Source: Henricia sp. BOLD:AAB3569 (lineage: Eukaryota; Echinodermata; Asteroidea; Spinulosida; Echinasteridae). Taken from it: DNA of 64,000 nt. Shown one piece after another: positions 56,501 through 64,000 of the stretch. The translations under genes and the position numbers were made by a program. Numbering within the stretch: position 1 is the stretch's first letter; every line of letters starts with the position of its first letter. The notes beneath the pieces are model-generated. The model was not told the origin of the DNA. It worked only from the letters and a program-made list of their open reading frames with translations, and did not search any database. Location of the stretch: positions 5,036,501 to 5,100,500 of the forward strand of contig JBBELK010000329.1 in NCBI GenBank assembly GCA_037783545.1, written 5' to 3'.

Positions 56501-58100
56501 TTTAAAAATTATTTTCAAAATGAATCAATTTTTGATGAAGTGGAAAGGGGGCCTACCATTCTTATCCAGGGATGTAACAGCGCTATCGTCCCCGCTCATG
56601 AGCACGACGTATTCCTTAGGTGTTTGGACCTTCGCTTGCCACGTGGCCAGGGATCCTGGAGGCTCCTGGCACGGAAACAGGGAACGATTGTTGATCCAAG
56701 ACCCGGGGGTAAAGACACATTCACTGCGGAGGCAAAAATCAAACAATTTAAATGAACATGGGTTAAGATTGTTGGCAAATTTACCTTATAGCCTATCATT
56801 AAGTTGAAATTTGGCGTAAATGATCAAATAAAAACGGTATGAAAAGATTTTTCTGCTTAAAAAATTACTACACCAAGCAACAAATAAAACACAAATTTTC
56901 GGTTTAATCAAAATTTGAAATTCTCTTTTGTAATTAAGTTGACATCAAAATGTTCAACAGCTTCATTATGCATGACTGCATAAAGCTTCTGTGTGCTGAA
57001 AATTTCCACTCTCAGATTGTTTTTATTTTAATCAACAAAATGGAGAAACTTTTGCGTTTCTTTTGTCGCTCGATAGAGTTATATATCTTGATGTTTGTGA
57101 TGTGATTTTCAAATTAGCACCCAAAAAATGATGGTACTTTTGTTTGCTTTGGCTGTGTTCGAATCACGGTCTTCGATCTAAGATCAGTGCAGGAAAGAAC
57201 TAAGTAGTTGACCATGACTTCAGACCTTGTGTAGTCCTACAAAACATATGAGATGGGCTGAAGGATTTCCAGGTGTTTTCCGAGGAAAAAAAAACCCTAA
57301 ATCTTCTTTTTTCTATTCAATTTGCACTGTCATTTTAAGAAAAAAACAGTTATGTTCAACTAGTCTTGCCAGAATTATTTAACAAAAGACAAAATTATTT
57401 TCTGACTCTTTTAATAGTTTGTAAAAAATGGTTCTATGGATGGATTTTAAAGTAAGAGTTAAGTGAAAAGAGGAAATATTTCTCACTTTCCAGCCTGATC
57501 GTAAGCCCACGTGAGAGATCTTCCTTTCTGCTTGGTGCTATATTTGATTAAAACAGCACTGGGAAAGTCCTCGGGCGTTCGGATGCCCTCTTTCCAAACT
57601 TTGATACACCACGGCTCCATGCTGAACTGCAGGGCCTGCCCAAGCCGACTGGCGCCTTCCTCCTGGAAGAAATCGCCGTTTTCAGGGTTCAGTCTGGATG
57701 AGTTTTGTGTCGTTTCGACGTTAGAGCTGCTCGATGACAAACGCTTGTCCCTCCGACTTTGCGACGAAGAAGACTCCTTCCTCGTAGGTTTGTTGGTGAG
57801 GACCTCATGTGCAGATTCAACCGTAATATCGCAGCCGTCGAGGATCAGCACGAAGTTGCCTTTAGAGTCCGTCGCGTAGGACCCCTTGCTGTCGAGTCGG
57901 CCGTTACGACGCGCTGGCGCGGCTGCGCTTGTTCCCCCGCCTTCCCGAGGCTGCTCCAGGAACAAAGTGACGCTTCCGGAGAAGGTGTGCATCTCGAAGT
58001 GGACTGCAAGGTCCAGGACGTAGTGACGTACGCGAAGGACGTCGCTGTTGGCCATTAGTGGGAGATCTTTGGAGGGGTCCATGCCTCGATTGCTGTTCAT
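50566..58100 (-). CDS. AOPEP: Aminopeptidase O (M1 zinc metallopeptidase), 10 coding exons
   Basis: M1-family zinc aminopeptidase that removes N-terminal residues from peptides. Minus-strand coding exons: 58100-57487, 56723-56557, 56035-55903, 55351-55163, 54580-54394, 53953-53711, 53153-53005, 52512-52389, 51962-51636, 50715-50566. Phases and GT-AG sites all fit, giving 760 aa (human about 819). Seen: HEITH at 391-395 plus E414 in WLSEGFATYLED (HExxHx18E zinc site); SLGLASP where most M1 enzymes have the GxMEN loop, as in AOPEP; N-terminal DLPLMANSDVLRVRHYVLDL; and a C-terminal LTA4-hydrolase-like helical region (PDQLVLLLEILIE, AEVRHRWCELV, GVYLYGEL). KPQKRKH near 616 is a basic patch where the human protein has a nuclear/nucleolar signal. 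ATG 58082 (MDPSKD) is an alternative start. Divergent from HSDL2. Confidence 0.95.
50765..50964 (+). repeat. TTAAAGCCC element in AOPEP intron 9
   Basis: Starts TTAAAGCCCAATAC and carries AAAATGGTACCTTTGTGGGA, GAAATTGCCAACT, GTCTGCAGACAA and AACCATTCATTCA. Copies at 52650-52810 (plus) and 54120-54378 (minus) lie in other introns of the same gene. Confidence 0.7.
50964..51154. mobile_element. Pogo/Tigger-like MITE
   Basis: Left TACAGTAAACCTCGGATAAG and right inverse of CTTAAGCAAGTTTTACTGTA, with TA at both borders. Inside are further TCCGACTTAAGCGAAAATCC-like words in tandem. TACAGTAAAAC-type ends are what I recall for pogo-related elements. Confidence 0.75.
52650..52810 (+). repeat. TTAAAGCCC-family fragment in AOPEP intron 8
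   Basis: Shares TGTAAAATGGTACCTTTGTG and the CATTCATTCAACACAAAAAC context with 50765-50964. The left terminus is missing; it is followed directly by the 52811 foldback fragment. Confidence 0.65.
52811..52945. repeat. GGCCGTCCAAAGTTGTCAAC foldback, copy 2, truncated
   Basis: Left end GGGGCTGTCCAATTTGTCAA is present and the sequence runs to ATACAATGCATG; the right third and right terminus are absent. Confidence 0.6.
53233..53427. mobile_element. GGCCGTCCAAAGTTGTCAAC foldback, copy 3
   Basis: Ends GGGGCCGTCCAAAGTTGTCA and inverse of TTGACAACTTTGGACGGCCCC give near-perfect 20-bp termini around 195 bp. Located in AOPEP intron 6, about 80 bp upstream of an exon in gene direction. Confidence 0.8.
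54120..54378 (-). mobile_element. TTAAAGCCC element in AOPEP intron 5
   Basis: On the minus strand it begins TTAAAGCCCCAATACATC and runs through TTTGCAGTGACCCAAAATTT, AATGGTACCTTTGTGAGAGA, TTGTCTGCAGACAAC and TTTCTGAAGTATTACTGCAT. This is the longest of the family in the window. It ends about 15 bp from the donor side of the HEITH exon. Confidence 0.75.
54860..55000 (+). repeat. Dispersed repeat, relative of 24480-24790
   Basis: Shares CGTGTCTCCCAAAC, GCAGGAGCTCAGGGAGGCAG and CACCCTGCCTCAG with 24660-24735. Located in AOPEP intron 4. Confidence 0.65.
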
Positions 58101-59345
58101 CTCAGAGCTGGATTGAAGATTGAAGGTTCGTCCAACGGCTGGCAAAGTCAGAGACGACTCATTTCAACCTTGCTAAGAGAAAAGAAACCACCACAAAAAG
58201 ATAAGTGACCCATGTTACATAGGCCGACATGTTAAAGTATGTTTACTTTTGCGGAAAGAATACCATACCTGAGAAAGAATGGTCACCACTAATTTTCCTA
58301 ATAATATGACTCAATAACTACCAAAATGTGTTACTATAAAGGAAAGTGAATTCAGGAGTGACAAACATTCAAAAATTTCCTTGAAAATCCATAAACTTTC
58401 TCTGCTATGTTCCAAAGACTTTGTACAGGGCATCTCAGTGGCGACCATTGAACGGAATTTATGCAAGAAAAAGAAACCACCTAACAAGACAAATCAAATC
58501 GTCAGTGGCCAGATATGGAATTCAACTAGAATTGAGTTCTTTTATTAACTTTTTAAGACCTGTACAAAACCTAATAATGTTTTGGTTGAAAAATATGGGT
58601 TTTTAGTTGTAAAATCACCACATTTTCCTGTCTAGATTTGAGGTTTTTCCATCGATTCTGTACTTATTGGCAGTTGGTAAGTCATCAAAAATAAGAAAAA
58701 AAAGGCAAAGGTCTCAATTCTTGCCAGGCCCTGCTTTCAAGTTTAGACATGTCCAATGTTTGTGATCTAAAAATAAAATGAACAAAATAAAGTCAGACAT
58801 AAGCCTTGGGCCTTACAATTATTTCACATGACAGCTGCAAACGAAATTTGTTTGTGCAACAGATGTCTTAACAAAACATCAACAAATTATTGCAAGGCTG
58901 AATCTGCCAAATACCATGATTTTGGTTAAAAAAGTGCCCTGGTAACTTCAAAATTTAAAATAAAATTAAAATGCAAGATGAAAAAGTAAAAACAATACCC
59001 GCCTCTGTCAATTTTTAATGCCGGTTTTTATCTCCGAGTCTCAATTAAAGCCCTCATAAATGGCTCAGAATCCTTGAATAAAATCCCAAGAACCCCCAAG
59101 GAAAGCTAAAATTGCAATATTTGTGGAAATCTGTGAATTCTATTCAAGTAGAGTTTGTCAACAATAAACGCACCAGCTCCAATCCGTTCGTTCGATCGCG
59201 TCACATCAGATTTTCGTATGCGGGCGTTAACTGGTTTCCGCTACCGTCGCGCAAATTGATTAACCATTGACAGACGTCTGCGGGGTACCAGGGATACACC
59301 AGGGTGCAATGACCTTTGACATAGGCCTACACTAAGAAAAAAATC
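58101..59345. promoter_or_regulatory. Shared divergent promoter region of AOPEP and HSDL2
   Basis: The two start codons face away from each other across 1245 bp. The HSDL2-proximal part (59165-59260) is rich in CG dinucleotides (TTCGTTCGATCGCGTCAC). No TATA box was placed and no transcription start can be fixed. 58340-58460 is a dispersed repeat shared with 2995-3120. A minus-strand ATG at 58163 opens a four-codon frame ending at 58149, which would be an upstream ORF if transcribed. Confidence 0.55.
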
Positions 59346-62300
59346 ATGTTGAACACCGGGTAAGAGATTTTGTTCGTAAAAATTTTGATAATAACGCCAC
59401 ACTTTTTCGTTTTTATGCAACCAGATAGTGAGAATAGCGAACTGCAATATGTATCTGTTGGTTCGTGTTTACTGGGGGACACGTTTTCGGTGTTTTTGTT
59501 GAGATTTGTTGATGAAATCTGTGGTGCTCTCGTTAAACGCTGTGCTTTTCGACATTTAGGGACGCCTATTTCCGACACCATCGTTAGAGGGCGCACTTCA
59601 AAACATTGAAAATTAAGTTCTTCCTATGTTTGTACACAGCTTTTGTACACTTTCTACCCAAGCCATATCTCGGTATTTTTTTCGTTCACATTGAACACGG
59701 AATTTGGTAAATTTATATATCGGAATTGATAGCTTAAATTCATTTCTAAGATATAGGCCTACATGTTAAATTACTTCCAACTTGCACTTGTCGCAAATAT
59801 TGCTTTTCTGATGAAAAGTCACATTTTCTCCTTAAAAAATTGCATTCAGTTGAGTTAGTGCACAAGATAACCATTCACGAGCGCATGCAGCGCCCTCTGT
59901 TGTCGCGCTTACGTACGGACCGCTTGCGCCTTAATTTTGTGCATTACTTTATGTAGTATTAATTTTATCATTTATTGATTGAAATGCAACATTTCCGACA
60001 GAAGGCAAGTGCGAAGTATTTTCTTAGAATAAACCCTTTCACGGTTATCGACGCCATGTTGTTCACGGGGCGTTGCTGTCTGCGTGCGCGGATCGTATTC
60101 GAATGCATTGTTAGGTCACTGTGCATTACTTACGATCCGCGCACGCACACGGCAATGTGTGTTCAAAGATGGCGTCGATAACCGTGAAAGGGTTTATTGA
60201 AAAAGCTATCTATTCCAATATTAATTTACCCAAATCGTGTTCAATGTGAACGAAAAAGATATCCATTTCTCACCCAAAAGTCCCAAGCCAATTTGTACAA
60301 GCTAATTTGTTATTTCGTGCCATTATGTGTAAAGCAATTTTCGTGAACAATTCAAAAAATGTTAATTTTATTTTTGGAAACAGAAAACGGTTATTTTAAA
60401 AATGAAAAAAATAAACATTATTCAAAGTAATGAAACAATTATGCAGGTATTTTTTTCGTATACATTGAACAAAGATTTGAATTAAATTACCTCCTGGAAT
60501 CAACAGATCATCAAATTCTAAGATATACTTCCCACTTGCACTTCTGTGAATTCTGTTGAATTCCTGAGATAAGTAAATGATAAAATTACTGCATAAAGTA
60601 ATGCACAAAATGACGCGGCGAGTGGTCTGTGCATAAGCACGACAACAGAGGGCGCTGCGCGCGCGTGTGAATGGTTATTTTGTGCACTAACTGAAGGCAA
60701 CGAGAAAATGCAATTCTTCTACAAAAAAGCAACATTTGCGACAAAAGTGCAAGTGGGAAGTATATCTTAAAATGATATTATCTGTTGATTCCACAAGATA
60801 ATTTCCTTAAAATCTTTGTTCAATGTATACGAAAAAAATACCATTATGCAAATTTTACCTTACTTTATATACCCTACGACATTGCTTAATTTTGTTTATA
60901 CACATAACTGTGATATAGTACCCAGTTACGCTTTAAACTTTGGTAGACATTGCCTTGAATTACGTAGTTAAGTGAACTTTAGACTTTCGTGATAACAATC
61001 TGTGTAACCTAGTTTTACTCAATGGGTGGACCCATGTTAATGTGCTAAAATGCAGTAAACGGTAACTTCAGTAAACTTATCAAGCATCTTCAGCTACGTG
61101 AACTGCAGAATCATCTTTAAATTGTGCAAAAATGCATAAGAATAGTGGGTATGTGCTGTATTAGGGTATTTTTTCCTTTTACATTGAACAAGATTTGAAT
61201 GAAATTACCTCCTGGAATCAACAGATAGTCCAATTTTAAAATATACTTCCCACTTGCACTTTTGTCGCAAATGTTGCATTTCTGAGATAAATAAATGATA
61301 AAATTACTGTATAAAATAATGCACAAAATTACGGCACGAGCGGTCCGTGCGTAAGCGCGACAACATGGGGCGCTGCGCGCGCCAGGAATGGTTATCTTGT
61401 GCACTAACTGAATGCAATTTTTGAAGGAGATAATGTGATTTTTCTACAGAAAAGCAACATTTGCGACAAAAGTGCAAGTGGGAAGTATATCTTAAAATTA
61501 AATTAGGTAATTTCCTTCAAAGCTTTGTTCAATGTATACAGAAAAAAATACCTGTATTTGAATTGTATCTGTTGCAAGTTTAATAGTTGGACATTTGTAC
61601 AAGGAGTGAAATAATTTACAAGTCGGACGTCACATAAGCCCTCCTGCTCTAAACCTATGTGGCAACTTAGAAGAATTCTAAGTTTTTCCTAGAAAAATAT
61701 TCATATTTTTTCCCCTCCAAATTTGCGCTTGATGCATATTAGTCATTTTAAGGAAAAAATAATGACATCCGAGTACTAAATTCTTACCCAAGGAGGTTTT
61801 AGAAAGGTATGGGTGTTTGTACTTTTGGGGCTTAAGTTATGCATTTGTCGAAAAATGTTTCAATCGCCAGAAGGAACCCAAATACAACTTCTGACAGATC
61901 GTAGGAATTAATTTAAAAAATTAAACCGAGATATTATTGCTAAAACTTGTGTACCGTAACTAAAGTAGGGCACATATGAATCAAAATGAGACATCTTCTG
62001 TTGGGGTGGAATCTCCTCTTTAAAATGACACCCTGATCATGTCATTATGTTTTCGGTTGACCGAGCAATGACCAATGTTATGCAAGGTCTAGTTTGGGAT
62101 TTGCACCACTTTCGTCAATGGCGTGCCGTCAAGTGGCCTAAACTATGGCATAGCCTGTTTGGACGATCAAGTATCCATTGGCAAAACCCAATATGCCTCT
62201 GAAGATCGCAAGAAAGTTGATGTCGTCTCATAATTCTGTAAAGCAGGGTATCACAGGACAATTTTGTTGAACGTGGCTGGGGCCACTCCTAAACCATTTT

Positions 62301-63805
62301 GTCTATGGCTGATGTGCTACAACAGGGCCTGCTGAATTGCATCGACTAGTCATGCCAGTTCCCCTTCGCCCGGTCCTTCGACTCAGCAAATCATTGCTGC
62401 ATTCTCATGTAGGCCTGAATGTGTTCTGTTTAGGTTTTCCCCCCGACGACATTTTATCAGCATGTTAATTTCTGAAACCTCCTACATGTAGACATTGCCA
62501 ATGGATACTTGACCGTTCAAACAGGCTCTGCCAATAAAGTGGCGCAAATCCCAAACTAGACCATTGCATAACATTGATCACTGCTTGGTCAACCGAAAAC
62601 ATAATGACATGATCATGGTGTCATTTTAAACCCTAACAGATGATATCTCCCTTTCATTCATATGTACCATACTTAGTTACAATTAGCAATAATATCTCGG
62701 TTGAATGTTTTATTTTTTTATCCACCCTGTATAGGCCTACATTCAATATTCCATAGTTTAACTGAAGTGAATTCACACAAAGGTTTTTACCAAAAGTGTT
62801 TGAATAAGTTAAGATCAAAACAAAATCTTTCTTTGCAGGAAACTCGCAGGGCGTACTCTGTTCATTACAGGGGCCAGTCGTGGAATCGGCAAGGCCATTG
62901 CCTTGAAAGCGGCCCGTGATGGGGCAAATATTATAATCGCTGCCAAGACGGCGACAGCGCACCCAAAGCTGCCGGGAACCATCTACACAGCGGCAAAAGA
63001 AGGTTTGTTCCTACAAATCGTAACCATCCCCATATATTCATCTAAATTTTGCAGGATTTATGAGCATCTAGCTTAAAGGCAGAGGCTCGTCAGCAATGCA
63101 CGCGCGCCAATTTTGTGCCTCGAAATACACAGCTCCATGTCTTTGGTATAGAGCTGCGTATTTCATAGCACTAGTTTGGCGCGCGGGCATTGCTGACGAG
63201 CCTGTGCCTTTAATAAAGGGGCGTGACCAGATTTCATTTATGAGCACCCCATATTTCCCATGGGTGTTGAAATTTTTGTACCGTATCATTTGCCATATTT
63301 TTGGCATAACCATTCTGAAATTTCGCGTACTCAATCTGTATAGTTTCACGGATATCGTTAAAAAATCACCAATGTTTTGTAAACTAATTTATCCGGTTCC
63401 ATAAAGAAGTGCAGTGATAACACCAACCTTTTTGCTTCCACATTCAAATTTGAGACTGTTTTCTTCCCATGGATATTTTGACGAGGTATTTTATATGGTT
63501 GTTAGGTTAGAGCGAAATCCAATCTGGACAAAAGGCTCATAGTTTTTTGGTAGGATGCGCTTTGATTATGACATTTGTACTCTATATTTAGTTGAAGAGG
63601 CCGGAGGTAAATGTCTCCCCTGCGTGGTTGACATCCAAAAAGAAGACCAAGTCCAGGCGGCCGTAGAGCAAGCCGTTAAGCAATTCGGTGGCATCGACAT
63701 CCTCATAAACAACGCCAGCGCCATCTCGCTAACGGGAACGCTGCAAACACCCATGAAGAAATACGATCTGATGAACAACATTAACACAAGAGGGACGTAC
63801 TTGGT
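59346..63805 (+). CDS. HSDL2: HSDL2 short-chain dehydrogenase, N-terminal part (runs off right edge)
   Basis: Hydroxysteroid-dehydrogenase-like protein 2: an SDR-fold NAD(P)-dependent oxidoreductase reported in peroxisomes or mitochondria, with a C-terminal SCP2 lipid-binding domain. Exons here: 59346-59359 (ATG plus 14 coding bases), 62839-63002, 63592-63805; phases fit and introns are GT-AG. The first 130 residues start MLNTGKLAGRTLFITGASRG, with the cofactor motif TGxxxGxG at 15-22, the DI pair at 73-74, and NNASA at 99-103 in place of NNAG. The first exon was found by matching M-L-N-T-G to the remembered human start MLPNTG and by its GTAAGA donor. Catalytic Ser-Tyr-Lys and the SCP2 domain lie beyond the window. 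Intron 1 (3.5 kb) is almost filled with foldback elements. Confidence 0.93.
59665..60263. mobile_element. Foldback element, copy 1, with nested MITE
   Basis: Ends ATATCTCGG...TTCGTTCACATTGAACACG and inverse (CGTGTTCAATGTGAACGAAAAAGATAT). Arms also hold ACTTGCACTTGTCGCAAAT and its inverse. The right arm is split by the insertion at 60027-60200. First of three relatives in HSDL2 intron 1. Confidence 0.75.
60027..60200. mobile_element. Nested palindromic MITE
   Basis: Ends AATAAACCCTTTCACGGTTA and inverse, extended through TCGACGCCAT, so termini are about 30 bp and nearly perfect. Inner arms TGCGTGCGCGGATCGTA / TACGATCCGCGCACGCA make the whole 174 bp one hairpin. It interrupts the right arm of copy 1, so it inserted later. 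Confidence 0.85.
60445..60842. mobile_element. Foldback element, copy 2
   Basis: Ends GGTATTTTTTTCGTATACAT and inverse. Shares ATACTTCCCACTTGCACTT, GATAAAATTACTG, GACAACAGAGGGCGCTGCGC, TTTTGTGCACTAACTGAA and GCAACATTTGCGACAAAAGT with copy 3. No interruption. Confidence 0.8.
61163..61553. mobile_element. Foldback element, copy 3
   Basis: Same structure and word order as copy 2; both arms nearly complete (CTTGCACTTTTGTCGCAAAT / GCAACATTTGCGACAAAAGT). Confidence 0.8.
61554..61920. other. HSDL2 intron 1, no feature seen
   Basis: No exon or repeat recognised between the third foldback and the 61921 inverted repeat. Confidence 0.4.
61921..62702. mobile_element. Long-arm foldback element, about 780 bp
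   Basis: Left arm begins TTAAACCGAGATATTATTGC and the right arm ends with its inverse, GCAATAATATCTCGGTTGAA. Arms of about 200-260 bp pair through ATGATCATGTCATTATG-type, TTTTCGGTTGACC, CTAGTTTGGGATTTG and AGTATCCATTGGCAA words. The loop covers roughly 62190-62480. The right arm ends 137 bp before HSDL2 exon 2. Confidence 0.8.
63073..63213. mobile_element. Palindromic TTAA-bounded MITE in HSDL2 intron 2
   Basis: Begins TTAAAGGCAGAGGCTCGTCA and ends TGACGAGCCTGTGCCTTTAA, with GCAATGCACGCGCGCCA answered by TGGCGCGCGGGCATTGC. TTAA is present at both borders, 141 bp overall. A relative is at 37839-37963. Confidence 0.85.
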
Positions 63806-63814
63806 GTGAGTATA

Positions 63815-63960
63815 GACCGTATCGAATAGCTGCCATCTTGTAGGACAGTTTCTTTGTTCCGTGAGGTCATGCATGGTTGCACATTTAGTGCTTGCATTGT
63901 TGACCAATTTAAACAACAAAAGTTGCCCTATAAAATGGCAGCTATTCGATATGGTCTATA
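63815..63960. mobile_element. Palindromic MITE after HSDL2 exon 3
   Basis: Ends TATAGACCGTATCGAATAGC and inverse of GCTATTCGATATGGTCTATA (two mismatches), with TA at both borders. It starts about 10 bp after the exon's donor. A worn relative is at 30080-30232. Confidence 0.8.
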
Positions 63961-64000
63961 AAATCTGGTTGTGTCTGAGTTGGAGGGCATGTGTTTGAAC

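Noticed and set aside
1-64000. CRISPR arrays, rRNA, prokaryotic operons or defence systems
   Set aside because: The window has spliced animal genes. The tandem arrays have diverged contiguous units without unique spacers, and no cas-like or phage-like frames were seen.

Overview
This is animal nuclear DNA. Genes are split into short coding exons with GT-AG introns, no operons are visible, and most of the window is small repeats. The encoded proteins, the abundance of TAGGCCTA-type motifs and the tRNA-derived repeats suggest a marine invertebrate deuterostome, possibly an echinoderm. The species call is an inference and remains open (hemichordate or amphioxus are alternatives).

Four protein-coding genes could be rebuilt exon by exon from reading-frame continuity, splice dinucleotides and remembered family sequence. 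(1) GET3/ASNA1, plus strand, 2599-12658, 7 coding exons, 351 aa: the cytosolic ATPase that delivers tail-anchored proteins to the ER. (2) A family A (rhodopsin-type) peptide-receptor-like GPCR, minus strand, 26459-23467, 5 coding exons, 449 aa. (3) AOPEP (aminopeptidase O, M1 zinc metallopeptidase), minus strand, 58100-50566, 10 coding exons, 760 aa. (4) HSDL2 (short-chain dehydrogenase), plus strand, from 59346 and running off the right edge; three exons are present, the first with only 14 coding bases. AOPEP and HSDL2 are head-to-head, 1.25 kb apart. The genes do not form a pathway; apart from this divergent pair they look like independent neighbours.

Between and inside the genes lies a dense population of short inverted-repeat (MITE-like) elements, SINE-like elements and tandem arrays. 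They include: arrays of about 78-bp units resembling the 5' half of a tRNA (8240-8868, 33171-33910, 41865-42626, plus an inverted pair at 25735-25925); TTAA-bounded elements with TTAAAGG termini; three foldback elements side by side in HSDL2 intron 1; a MITE ending about 60 bp upstream of the GET3 start codon; a 22-bp minisatellite upstream of the GPCR; and a ~170-bp tandem repeat whose first unit holds the stop codon of the GPCR. The gene desert 27-50 kb holds repeats, one short transposase-like fragment (38953-39114) and no gene I can support.

I found no CRISPR array, rRNA, functional tRNA or prokaryotic-type system. The most unusual material is repeat biology: the tRNA-half arrays, the gene-end-derived tandem repeat and the nested foldback cluster.
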